From the NCBI RefSeq assembly GCF_001044235.1, contig NZ_JYNL01000064.1, positions 1,062,308 to 1,126,307 on the forward strand: a stretch of DNA of 64,000 nt, given 5' to 3'. The DNA comes from Mycolicibacterium chlorophenolicum (GTDB lineage Bacteria; Actinomycetota; Actinomycetes; Mycobacteriales; Mycobacteriaceae). The notes beneath the pieces were generated by a model. The model had not been told where the DNA came from. It saw nothing but the letters and a program-made list of their open reading frames with translations, and ran no database searches. Position numbers and translations under genes: made by a program. Below, in pieces: positions 1 to 7,400 of the stretch; within the stretch, counting starts at the first letter, position 1; every line of letters begins with the position of its first letter.

Positions 1-573
1 TTGGTTCGCCCCGTCGGCTGCCTGTTTGATCCCCGCGCCCGATGTGGTGATCACCGACAGCACCTGGTTGACCGCCTGCCCGGAGATTCTGGTCGACACG
101 GCGTTGAGCACCTGCTCCAACGCAGTGCGGCCGATGCTCGACGAGATGTAGTTGTTGGCGTCGTTGTATTCGGCGATCAGCTGCGCCTTCCGGGGATTGC
201 CGGTGGTGGGCGACGCGATGGCCTCGCTGAAGTCCGGTGGCAGTTCCAGCATGAAGTAGTACTTGCCGTGGGCGACCCCGTCGCGCGCCTCGGCGTCGTC
301 GACCAGATGCCAGTCGAGGCTCGCATCATCGGTGAGACTGTCGGCGATCTGGGTGCCGACGTTCATCGGCTCACCGGACACCTCGGTGCCGCGGTCCGAA
401 TTGACCAGTGCCACCGGCAGTTTGTTCACATGCCCGAACGGATCCCAGTACGCCCACAGATAGAGCGCGCCGTAGGACAGCGGCATCAGCATCAAGACCA
501 CGATCGCGATCCGCGTCATCCGATTCCGGGCGAAGCGTTTGATCTCCGACCCCAGGGCAAGTCCGCCCACCAT
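1..573 (-). CDS. YhgE/Pip-family membrane protein (partial, C-terminus outside window)
   Basis: The first 191 residues are visible, read from ATG at 573; the frame is open through the left edge. An N-terminal transmembrane segment (about residues 20-40, IAIVVLMLMPLLYGALYLWA) is followed by the WDPFGHVNKLPVALVNSDRG stretch, which is typical of YhgE/Pip proteins, large membrane proteins related to ABC-2 permeases with a long extracellular loop. The start lies 5 bases after the stop of the ATPase-like gene upstream and has a GAGGAG ribosome site, so the two are probably one operon. The family is associated with export of unknown substrates; the substrate here is unknown. The family call is fairly secure, the function is not. 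Confidence 0.8.
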   Translation of the reverse strand, partial: MVGGLALGSEIKRFARNRMTRIAIVVLMLMPLSYGALYLWAYWDPFGHVNKLPVALVNSDRGTEVSGEPMNVGTQIADSLTDDASLDWHLVDDAEARDGVAHGKYYFMLELPPDFSEAIASPTTGNPRKAQLIAEYNDANNYISSSIGRTALEQVLNAVSTRISGQAVNQVLSVITTSGAGIKQAADGANQ

Positions 574-577
574 CTCC

Positions 578-1288
578 TCAGTCCTTTCCCGCGATGTTCG
601 GGATGTGTACTTGGTGCTCGGGTGCTTCATCGCCGAGCGAATTCGTCACGCCCACAACGACCAGGCGGTCGGCGGCGATGACACCGAGGCGTTGCGCCGC
701 CAGAGCCCGTCGTTCGCTGTCGCGGACCTGTTCGAGATCGCCGACCACCAGGACCGGTCGGTCCGAGCACAGTGCCAGGGCGATCTGCAGCAGGAACGTC
801 TCCAGATCGCCCATGTCGCCGATGTAGTCGGTCGGTGCCGGGCGTGGGATGTCCCCGAACACGTCGGCCAGTACGTCTCGATCGGAAACGCCGCGCGACC
901 GCCCGAACAGGGGAGCGAGCCACCGGCGCTGCTCGGTCACGACAGTCTCCACGGTGACGGCCTCGTCCAGATCATCGATGTCGCCGAACGCCGCGATGGC
1001 GCAGTGCCGGCGGATGGCCCGCGGTGCGGTCTCGCCGAACACCGCCACGGTGCCGGCACTGGGCTTGAGCCGACCGGCCAGCGTGAGCAGCAGGGCCTTC
1101 TGGCTGTGGCCGCCGGGCATGTGCACCGCGTGCAGGCCGCGATCGAGGTCCAGGTCGACGCCGCAGAACAGGGGACCGTGCTCACCGTCGAAGGTCAGAC
1201 CCCGCGCCACGATGATCGCGTCGGCGTCGGGGCCCGGCTGCGTCTGCTGGGTGCCCGCGTTCTCGGTTGCCGCTTCGGACGAGTCCAT
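578..1288 (-). CDS. Degenerate ABC-transporter-type ATPase domain protein
   Basis: A 236-residue protein with the overall pattern of an ABC ATPase: an N-terminal beta region (VARGLTFDGEHGPLFCGVDL), a P-loop position (PGGHSQKALLLTLAGRLKP) and a Walker-B-like strand (RPVLVVGDLEQV). The P-loop is eroded: the usual G before the Lys is Gln and the Ser/Thr after it is Ala. The Walker B Asp is not followed by Glu, and no clear LSGGQ signature is visible. It sits directly upstream of the YhgE/Pip gene and divergent from a TetR gene, so it is probably the cytoplasmic partner of that membrane protein. It may bind nucleotide weakly or act structurally. The start ATG lies 10 bases from a palindrome, which suggests repression by the TetR protein. 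Confidence 0.7.
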   Translation of the reverse strand: MDSSEAATENAGTQQTQPGPDADAIIVARGLTFDGEHGPLFCGVDLDLDRGLHAVHMPGGHSQKALLLTLAGRLKPSAGTVAVFGETAPRAIRRHCAIAAFGDIDDLDEAVTVETVVTEQRRWLAPLFGRSRGVSDRDVLADVFGDIPRPAPTDYIGDMGDLETFLLQIALALCSDRPVLVVGDLEQVRDSERRALAAQRLGVIAADRLVVVGVTNSLGDEAPEHQVHIPNIAGKD

Positions 1289-1297
1289 GATTCAATA

Positions 1298-1325
1298 CGA
1301 TATGCATTCAATACGGAATGTATCG
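1298..1325. promoter_or_regulatory. Imperfect palindrome, probable TetR operator
   Basis: Between the two divergent genes lies an inverted repeat with arms CGATATGCATTC and GAATGTATCG around an AATACG centre; the arms match except for two extra bases in the left one. The region is clearly more AT-rich than its surroundings and overlaps the sequence where both promoters must lie. Divergent TetR genes commonly autoregulate through such sites. Binding is inferred, not shown. Confidence 0.6.
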
Positions 1326-1345
1326 AGTTCGAGAGGCCGTTTGTC

Positions 1346-1957
1346 GTGAAGGTCACAGAGGCGCGGAAAACCCGCCGACGCAGCAACACCCGGGCGCGTT
1401 TGATCGAGGCCACCGACGAACTCATCCGGGACAGTGGCCGAACCTGGTTCAGCGTCGAGGAGGTCTGCCGGGCGGCGGGCTACACCCGGGGCGCGTTCTA
1501 CTCCAGCTTCGACGACATGGAGGATCTGCTCTTCGAGGTGTACGGGCACCAGAACGACGCACTCGTCGAACGGTTGCGGGGTACCGCCGAACCCCTGCTG
1601 CGGACCAAAGACGTTCTGAGGACCGACCGCGTGGTGCGCCACCTGCTGAAGGCCGGCGTCGCCGATCAACCCCGCATCGCCCTGCATGCCGCCCTGGTGG
1701 CTCGCGCGGCCCATCAGCCCGAGATCGCCCTCGCCCTGGATGCGCAGGTCGAACGCTTCCGTGAGGGCCTGCAGGCGATCTTCGTCGCGCTCATCGCCAA
1801 GACTGGCCGGACGATGACGGTGACACCGGAGACATTCACCCGCGCGCTGATGGCGGCCCAGGCGGGTGCCTCCGGTCAGTTCCTCAGCGACCGTGCCGCC
1901 ACCGAGGAAGTTCGCTACCTCACCGCCCTGGCCGTTGTCGAAGGTTTGTCCGCCTGA
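1346..1957 (+). CDS. TetR/AcrR-family transcriptional regulator
   Basis: A 203-residue regulator with a TetR helix-turn-helix at about residues 35-55 (FSVEEVCRAAGYTRGAFYSS). The remaining helical part is the ligand-binding and dimerisation domain. GTG at 1346 was chosen because it gives the normal short N-terminus (VKVTEARKTRRRSNTRARLI); the frame stays open upstream, but that part runs through the palindrome and the divergent gene. It is divergent from the ATPase/YhgE pair and probably represses that pair and itself. The ligand is unknown. Confidence 0.85.
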   Translation: MKVTEARKTRRRSNTRARLIEATDELIRDSGRTWFSVEEVCRAAGYTRGAFYSSFDDMEDLLFEVYGHQNDALVERLRGTAEPLLRTKDVLRTDRVVRHLLKAGVADQPRIALHAALVARAAHQPEIALALDAQVERFREGLQAIFVALIAKTGRTMTVTPETFTRALMAAQAGASGQFLSDRAATEEVRYLTALAVVEGLSA

Positions 1958-2257
1958 CGACCGGCCCGTTCTCTACGCCGCTGCCTGCAGCGTGCCCTCG
2001 GATCGAGCAGGCACGGCCATCGGCGCGATGAACAGACCGATTTTCCTTACCTGGCGGATAGGAAACCCTTGCCGTCGGCCTCCGGATTCTGGCTTCACGG
2101 CGATTACGCCGGCGTTGGCCGCGGACGACGATTGCTGCAGCGGGAAAACCGGACAACGGCCGAACAATTCGGCAGACATATATGCAGACCCGCGGAGATC
2201 GGCGAAGAGACCACTACGCGGCCCGCTCGGGGCAGCGACTACCTCACAGGAGTGATC
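1958..2257. other. Intergenic region with no supported gene
   Basis: About 300 bases between the TetR stop and the DUF4189 start. Open frames here lack ribosome sites and recognisable protein content. The second half is less GC-rich and should contain the promoter of the downstream exported protein. A CACAGGAG ribosome site lies just before the ATG at 2258. No RNA gene or repeat is apparent. Confidence 0.5.
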
Positions 2258-2977
2258 ATGACAAAGAATTCCAGGAGCCGCACGGGCTGGAGAGGCCGGA
2301 CCGCGGCCACCGTAATGCTCGCCGCGGGGGCAGCCGCCGTCGGCTTGCTCACGCCCCCCGCGGCGCAAGCTGCAGACCAGTACATCGCGCTGGCGCTCGG
2401 GTATGTCAACGAGAATCCGCCCGTCACGATGGCAGGCGGTTCGTCGATCAGTGGAAGCCAAGACCAGGCCGCGCAGGGCGCGCTGACGAACTGTTCCAAC
2501 AATGGCGCCGATCACTGCGTGACCGTGGTCATCGCCACGAATGAGTGCGCGGCCGCCGCCTCGAACGACTACGGCGAAGAGGTCGGTGCATCGGGCTCGA
2601 CGGTTGCCGCAGCCTCGAGCAGCGCCTTGGCCAAACTGCAGAATCAGGCCGGTGCCAAGGTGATTGTGTCGGGTTGCTCGAATGGGAACACGCCGCCACC
2701 GCCTCCGAACGATCCGCCGCCCCCTCCGGCGCCGAAGCTGGGTCCGACGGTGTCGTTCAGCACGGTTGTGGGCGGTCTGGTCGCTCACATCACCGACCGC
2801 AGTGGGGTGACAGCGCAATGCACCTACACGGCGGACAACTTCCACCGTGCGTTCGCCCTACCGGCGAACTCCAGTTACGACCTGCGGATCGTCCCGGCAA
2901 TTCCACAATTCAAGAACTGGAACGTCACCATTGCGTGTGACAACGCAACCAGCACAACGACGACGACGTACTTCTGA
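2258..2977 (+). CDS. Exported DUF4189-domain protein with proline-rich linker
   Basis: A 239-residue secreted protein. Residues 1-39 form a Sec signal peptide (basic start, hydrophobic AATVMLAAGAAAVGLL, cleavage near AQAA-DQY). The following 95 or so residues resemble DUF4189, with the typical pattern of paired cysteines (TNCSNNGADHC, TNECAAAAS, VSGCSNG) and a call on Ala/Ser-rich helices. A PPPPPNDPPPPPAP linker leads to a second, about 80-residue domain with two more cysteines (QCTY, ACDN). DUF4189 proteins are small disulfide-bonded actinobacterial exported proteins of unknown role. ATG at 2258 is preceded by a CAGGAG ribosome site. A strong hairpin follows the stop, so it appears to be monocistronic. 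Confidence 0.85.
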   Translation: MTKNSRSRTGWRGRTAATVMLAAGAAAVGLLTPPAAQAADQYIALALGYVNENPPVTMAGGSSISGSQDQAAQGALTNCSNNGADHCVTVVIATNECAAAASNDYGEEVGASGSTVAAASSSALAKLQNQAGAKVIVSGCSNGNTPPPPPNDPPPPPAPKLGPTVSFSTVVGGLVAHITDRSGVTAQCTYTADNFHRAFALPANSSYDLRIVPAIPQFKNWNVTIACDNATSTTTTTYF

Positions 2978-2991
2978 GGCCGGTCGTCCCG

Positions 2992-3024
2992 ACCGCCCGG
3001 ACCGGAAAACACGGTCGGGGCGGT
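2992..3024 (+). terminator. Rho-independent-type hairpin after the DUF4189 gene
   Basis: A 13-bp stem (ACCGCCCGGACCG against CGGTCGGGGCGGT, one mismatch) with a GAAAACA loop, starting 15 bases after the stop codon. It has only a short T run afterwards, as is usual for mycobacterial terminators. The convergent kinase gene ends 218 bases further on. Confidence 0.7.
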
Positions 3025-3241
3025 TTCCGGTCGTTTCTCGCCGATTTCTCCGACGGGCAGCGGGTCAGGGCTCCGCTATCGATGTGGTGGCTGCCGATCG
3101 GTTTGCACCGGCACGGCCAGCAACGGGTCGAATTCTTCGCCTGGGCGGCATACGGATTCGCAGTGTCGCGCAAACTGTCGACGTTCGTCGCAATGACCAG
3201 CAGGCAGGCCCAGGTGGCGTTCTGCGACCCGCGCCGCGACC

Positions 3242-5026
3242 CTACGCAGCCGCCTGCAGGGTGATCTCGGAGATTTCCGTCCGGCTTTTTCCGTTGGTGG
3301 TGCCCAGCGTGCTGATCCACACCAGCACGTTCGATGTCTTCGTCTGGTCCCGGATGTCGATGCGGTTGTGACCCGGTTGCAGTGGCGTCGTCGGGGTCAG
3401 CTCCGTGGTGTCGGCCAGCATGCCCGGGCTCTCGGTGGGAGACGAGCGGATCTGCACGTCGGTTCCGGTGCTCGACACGTCGATCGTGACGGCGCTCAAC
3501 GCCGTCGGCTCGGACAGATGCAGCATCAGTCCCTCTCCCTCCACGAAATTCGGGAAGGGGACCGGGTCGGTGTACGTGACGGTCGACCACGAAGTCGCGG
3601 GGTTCCCGTCGATCGCGAGTCCGGCCTTGTCCGGGTTGTCTGCGCCGCCCGACGGCGCGAACACGGTCACGCTCGCCGGCGTGATGATCGGTCCTTGCCG
3701 TGTCACCAGGCCGAATCCGTCGGTGAACCACGCCACCACGGCCACCGCCACCACGATCACCCCGGCGAGTGCGGCGAGGATCGGCGTTCGCCGGCTGCGG
3801 GGCTTCGGTTGCGCCTCGAACGTCGCGGTCGTGCGGGACGAGCGCGGCGTCGGGGGGGTGGGGGCGGGGAAGATGCTGATCTCGTCGGCGTCGAGGGTGT
3901 GGCCGTCCCAGACGCCGTGCACCTCGACCGAGGCGCCGTCGTCGAGCCGCCCGGGTCCGAGCTGGGTGTTGATCGCGACGGGGACCGGGGTGGGCAGGTG
4001 GGTGGGATCGGACGGCGCCAGACGGAACGAGACGGCCTCCAACTCGGAGCCGGCACCGACGGTGCGCTGTTCGACGCCGTGTGCCGTTCCGCGCAGCACC
4101 AGACGCTCGAGGCGCTGCGTGGCGGGACGGCCGTCCGGATCCCCGGTCGGCGCAGCCGGGTGCGGTTGGGTGTCCTGGGCAGTTCGGGGTGGACGCGACC
4201 GGGCGAGGGCTTCGGCGAAGTCGAGGCAACTGGGGTAGCGCTGATCGGGATCCTTGGCCAGCGCTCTGGCCAGGACGCCGTCGAGGTGCGCGAGGTCGGG
4301 CCGGCGGGCGGATATCCGCGGGGGCGGGCTCCCCAGATGGTGACCGATGACGACGGCGCGGTTGGCGTCATCGAAGGGGGGAGCGCCGGTCAGCAGGTGA
4401 AAAGTGGTGGCGGCCAACGCATATTGGTCTGAACGCCCGTCGAGCGGTTGGCCGCGCAACTGCTCGGGGGCCATGTAGCTCACGGTGCCGATGGCGACGT
4501 TGTCGTCGGTGAGGTTGCTGACGTCGTCGATCCGGCGGGCGATGCCGAAATCGGTCAGGAGCACCCTGCGCCGACGCCCGTCGGACGCCGTCACGAGGAT
4601 GTTCTCCGGCTTGACGTCGCGATGGAGCAGGCGGCGCTCATGGGCGAAGTCGAGCGCGTCGGCCACCGCGGTCACGATGTCCACGACCTCGTGCTCGGGC
4701 ATACCGCGCGGGTAGGAGTCCCTGATCAACTGCCCGGCGTCCGTGCCGTCCACGTACTCCATCGAGATCCACAGGCGCCCGTCGAACTCGCCCCGGTCGA
4801 GGACGCCGACGATGTGGGGGTGTTGCAGCGCCGCCGCCATTTCGGCCTCGCGGATGAACCGTGCCCGGAACTCTGTGTCCGCCGTCGACGTGGGCGCCAG
4901 GATCTTCAGCGCGTCGCGGCGCGGCAAGCGGGGATGCTGCGCGAGATAGACCTCGCCCATGCCGCCGGTGCCGAGCAGCCGCTCGATCAGGTACCCGGCG
5001 AATTCCTCGCCATTGTTCAGCGGCAT
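3242..5026 (-). CDS. Transmembrane Ser/Thr protein kinase with MviN-like extracellular domain
   Basis: A 594-residue receptor kinase. The kinase domain (about 10-275) is complete: glycine loop GTGGMGEVY, catalytic Lys41, Glu60, HRDVKPEN with Asp137 and Asn142, DFG with Asp159, then GTVSYMAPE. After a linker and a small beta-rich segment (about 304-387) there is one membrane span (415-434). The extracellular part (about 448-594) reads as a galactose-binding-like fold with DGNPATSWSTVTYTDPVPFP and a GLMLHLSEPTAL strand. As I recall the family, this closely resembles the C-terminal ectodomain of the mycobacterial peptidoglycan-precursor flippase MviN. The kinase half resembles PknF/PknI/PknJ-type enzymes. 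It may sense a cell-wall carbohydrate. It lies alone on its strand. Confidence 0.9.
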   Translation of the reverse strand: MPLNNGEEFAGYLIERLLGTGGMGEVYLAQHPRLPRRDALKILAPTSTADTEFRARFIREAEMAAALQHPHIVGVLDRGEFDGRLWISMEYVDGTDAGQLIRDSYPRGMPEHEVVDIVTAVADALDFAHERRLLHRDVKPENILVTASDGRRRRVLLTDFGIARRIDDVSNLTDDNVAIGTVSYMAPEQLRGQPLDGRSDQYALAATTFHLLTGAPPFDDANRAVVIGHHLGSPPPRISARRPDLAHLDGVLARALAKDPDQRYPSCLDFAEALARSRPPRTAQDTQPHPAAPTGDPDGRPATQRLERLVLRGTAHGVEQRTVGAGSELEAVSFRLAPSDPTHLPTPVPVAINTQLGPGRLDDGASVEVHGVWDGHTLDADEISIFPAPTPPTPRSSRTTATFEAQPKPRSRRTPILAALAGVIVVAVAVVAWFTDGFGLVTRQGPIITPASVTVFAPSGGADNPDKAGLAIDGNPATSWSTVTYTDPVPFPNFVEGEGLMLHLSEPTALSAVTIDVSSTGTDVQIRSSPTESPGMLADTTELTPTTPLQPGHNRIDIRDQTKTSNVLVWISTLGTTNGKSRTEISEITLQAAA

Positions 5027-5079
5027 GCACAGAGCCTACAAACCGGTCCTGGGCATGGGGGCGTCGGCCGACCAGGGAT

Positions 5080-6207
5080 CTAGGCGGCCTCGGTCGTGCG
5101 ACGCGACCGTCCGACCTTGTTGGGCAGCGAGAGCCGGAAGACCTTTTTCCACGCCGATGCCACCTGCTGCGGAAGCGAACCGCTGGTGTAGGTCAGCCCG
5201 TACCGTTCGAACAGCTCCTGCACCTTCGGTGCGATCTCCTGGTAGCGGTTGCTGGGCAGGTCGGGGAACAGGTGATGCTCGATCTGGAACGACAGATTGC
5301 CGGTCATGAAGTGCAGCAACGGACTTCCCGAGATGTTGGCTGATCCGAGCATCTGGCGCAGATACCACTGGCCGCGCGTCTCGCCGTCGATCGACGTCTT
5401 CTCGAACGTCTCGACCCCTTCGGGGAAATGCCCGCACATGATGACCGAGTGCGTCCACAGATTGCGGACCACGTTCGCCGTCAGGTTCGCGGTCAGGGTG
5501 GTCAGCGCGGACGGTCCCGACAGCAGCGGATGCAGCACATAGTCGCGCACCGCGTGCTTGCCGATCTTGGCGAGCACCCGCTTGCCGTTGCGGCGGAACT
5601 CCTCGGAGTCCGTCCTGCCCTTCAGGTACTTGCCGATCTCCAGGTCGTACGCCGCGATGCCGTACTGGAACAGGCAGGCGTTGACAGCGTTGTACAGCGG
5701 CTGGCCCAGGTAGAACGGCGTCCACTTCTGGTTCTCGTCGACGCGCATGATGCCGTAGCCCAGGTCGTGGTCCTTGCCGCGCACGTTGGTGTAGGTGTGG
5801 TGGACCTCGTTGTGCGAGTGCTTCCACATGTCCGCGGGGGAGGCGTTGTCCCACTCCCAGGTGGTCGAGTGGATCTTGGAGTCGCGCATCCAGTCCCACT
5901 GGCCGTGCATGACGTTGTGGCCGATCTCCATGTTCTCGACGATCTTCGACACGGACAGACCGGCCGTTCCGACGATCCAGGCGGGCGGGAACAACGAGAA
6001 CAGCAGGATCGCCCGGCTGCTCAGCTCGAGCTTGCGCTGACCGTCGATGACCGTGCGGATGTAGGCCGCGTCGCGCTCGCCGCGGCTGGAGATGATCTGT
6101 TCGCGGATGGCGTCGAGTTCCCGGCCGAGATTCTCGATGTCGTCATCGGTGAGATGGGCGGCGGGGCCGGCCGTGGTGCGTGAGGGGGTGAGGGTTGCAG
6201 AAGTCAT
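5080..6207 (-). CDS. desA3: Stearoyl-CoA-type fatty acid desaturase (DesA3 homologue)
   Basis: A 375-residue membrane di-iron desaturase. The three histidine boxes are present: HNVMH (97-101), HSHNEVHH (130-137) and QIEHHLFP (309-315). DesA3 in M. tuberculosis inserts the delta-9 double bond to make oleoyl-CoA for membrane and storage lipids and works with an electron-transfer reductase encoded immediately upstream. The same arrangement occurs here: the reductase gene ends 15 bases before this ATG. A strong AAGGAG ribosome site precedes the start. The membrane enzyme is oxygen-dependent. The residues 1-20 are a low-complexity leader. The assignment rests on motifs plus the gene pair. Confidence 0.92.
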   Translation of the reverse strand: MTSATLTPSRTTAGPAAHLTDDDIENLGRELDAIREQIISSRGERDAAYIRTVIDGQRKLELSSRAILLFSLFPPAWIVGTAGLSVSKIVENMEIGHNVMHGQWDWMRDSKIHSTTWEWDNASPADMWKHSHNEVHHTYTNVRGKDHDLGYGIMRVDENQKWTPFYLGQPLYNAVNACLFQYGIAAYDLEIGKYLKGRTDSEEFRRNGKRVLAKIGKHAVRDYVLHPLLSGPSALTTLTANLTANVVRNLWTHSVIMCGHFPEGVETFEKTSIDGETRGQWYLRQMLGSANISGSPLLHFMTGNLSFQIEHHLFPDLPSNRYQEIAPKVQELFERYGLTYTSGSLPQQVASAWKKVFRLSLPNKVGRSRRTTEAA

Positions 6208-6222
6208 GTCGAATCTCCTTGA

Positions 6223-7314
6223 TCAAAGTGCGATTTCGCAGGTGCCCGCAGCGGCGGAGACACAGGTCTGGATCTGGACGTTGTCACCGGGTGAGGCCGT
6301 GGTGACGTCTCCGGTGCGGAGGTCGCGAACGGCGCCCTGGCGCAGGGGGGCGACGCAGCCGAAGCAGATGCCCATCCGGCAGCCGGACGGCATCAGGACA
6401 CCCGCGGCCTCGCCGGCGTCGAGCAGAGTCTGGGATCCTTCGGCCTCGACGACCGTTCCGGTCTTCACGAAGGTGACCTCACCGCCGTCGCCGGCAGTGA
6501 TGACGGTCGGCCGGAAGCGCTCGGTGTGCAGCCGATCGGCGATGCCGGCGGTGTCCCAGCGGGCCTCGAGGGCGTCGAGCATTCCGGCGGGCCCGCAGGC
6601 CCAGGTCTCGCGCTCGGCGACATCGTCGACCAGGTCGCCGAGGCGGTCCATGTCGAGCATGCCGTCGGTGTCGGTGTGCCTCTCCACCAACCGGATTCGG
6701 CCGCGGCGGGCCATCAGGCGGAGTTCCCCGCCGAAGATGACGTCGTCCGCGGAGGGGGCGGAGTGCACGACCACGACGTCGGCGCACTCGTCGGTCATGT
6801 TGCGCAGCATCCCCATCACAGGGGTGATGCCGCTGCCTGCGGTGAGGAACAGGATCTTGTCCGGCGTCCGGGTGCCGAGAGTGAAATCTCCTGCGGCCTG
6901 GTCGAGTTGGATGACGGTTCCGACGGTGGCCCGACGCACCAGGTGGTTGCTGACCGTGCCGTCGGGGATCGCCTTCACGGTGATCGCGATGCAACCGTCC
7001 CCGCGGGACGGCTCCGAGGTGAGCGAGTAGGCCCGCCACTGGCGGACGCCGTCGACGTCGACACCGATGCGGACATATTGGCCGGGGGTGTGGCCGCGCC
7101 AGCCGCGACCCGGCTTGATCACCACGGTGACGGCGTCGCGGGTCTCCGGGTGCAGCGCGACGATGCGGCCGCGCAGGTCCGCGCTGGAGCGCAGCGGGTC
7201 GATGACGTCGAGGTAGTCGGCGGGGACCAGCGGCGTGGTGACCCATTCCGCGAGCTTGATGACACGCTCCCGCAGGGCGCCGACAGTCGTCGGGCGGGGT
7301 GCTGTTGTGGTCAT
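6223..7314 (-). CDS. Ferredoxin-reductase electron-transfer partner of the desaturase (Rv3230c-like)
   Basis: A 363-residue flavin reductase fused to a plant-type ferredoxin. The FAD-binding motif RAYSLTS is at 94-100, the nicotinamide-binding loop is GSGITPVMGML, and the C-terminus carries a 2Fe-2S cluster site with Cys312, Cys317, Cys320 and Cys351 (CRMGICFGC plus QTC). It passes electrons from NADPH through FAD and the iron-sulfur cluster to the desaturase encoded 15 bases downstream; the homologous pair Rv3230c/Rv3229c does this in M. tuberculosis. It is first in the two-gene operon and divergent from a PucR-type regulator. Confidence 0.92.
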   Translation of the reverse strand: MTTTAPRPTTVGALRERVIKLAEWVTTPLVPADYLDVIDPLRSSADLRGRIVALHPETRDAVTVVIKPGRGWRGHTPGQYVRIGVDVDGVRQWRAYSLTSEPSRGDGCIAITVKAIPDGTVSNHLVRRATVGTVIQLDQAAGDFTLGTRTPDKILFLTAGSGITPVMGMLRNMTDECADVVVVHSAPSADDVIFGGELRLMARRGRIRLVERHTDTDGMLDMDRLGDLVDDVAERETWACGPAGMLDALEARWDTAGIADRLHTERFRPTVITAGDGGEVTFVKTGTVVEAEGSQTLLDAGEAAGVLMPSGCRMGICFGCVAPLRQGAVRDLRTGDVTTASPGDNVQIQTCVSAAAGTCEIAL

Positions 7315-7337
7315 GACACCACTCTGGCTTGGTCCAG

Positions 7338-7366
7338 GGTATAAACTCTTGGCTACAGAGCGTGAA
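7338..7366 (-). promoter_or_regulatory. Candidate promoter of the reductase-desA3 operon
   Basis: On the minus strand TTCACG is followed by a 17-base spacer and TATACC, 24 bases before the reductase ATG. The spacer contains an interrupted inverted repeat (CTCT...AGAG, 7346-7360) that could be an operator for the divergent PucR-type regulator. This is a visual match only; the transcript start is not known. Confidence 0.45.
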
Positions 7367-7400
7367 TTCCATGCTCGATTTTGTTCGCAGGGGACAGTAA

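Noticed and set aside
1..681. A long + strand open frame opposite the YhgE/Pip gene
   Set aside because: It lies antisense to a well-supported membrane protein with proper ribosome site; the translated content has no recognisable family and is a GC-rich antisense by-product.
539..1345. 5' extension of the TetR gene
   Set aside because: The frame is open upstream but would run through the divergent ATPase gene and operator; residues before GTG 1346 show no TetR-family similarity.
3082..3264. A 60-residue + strand frame between the DUF4189 and kinase genes
   Set aside because: No ribosome site, overlaps the end of the kinase gene, and no recognisable content.
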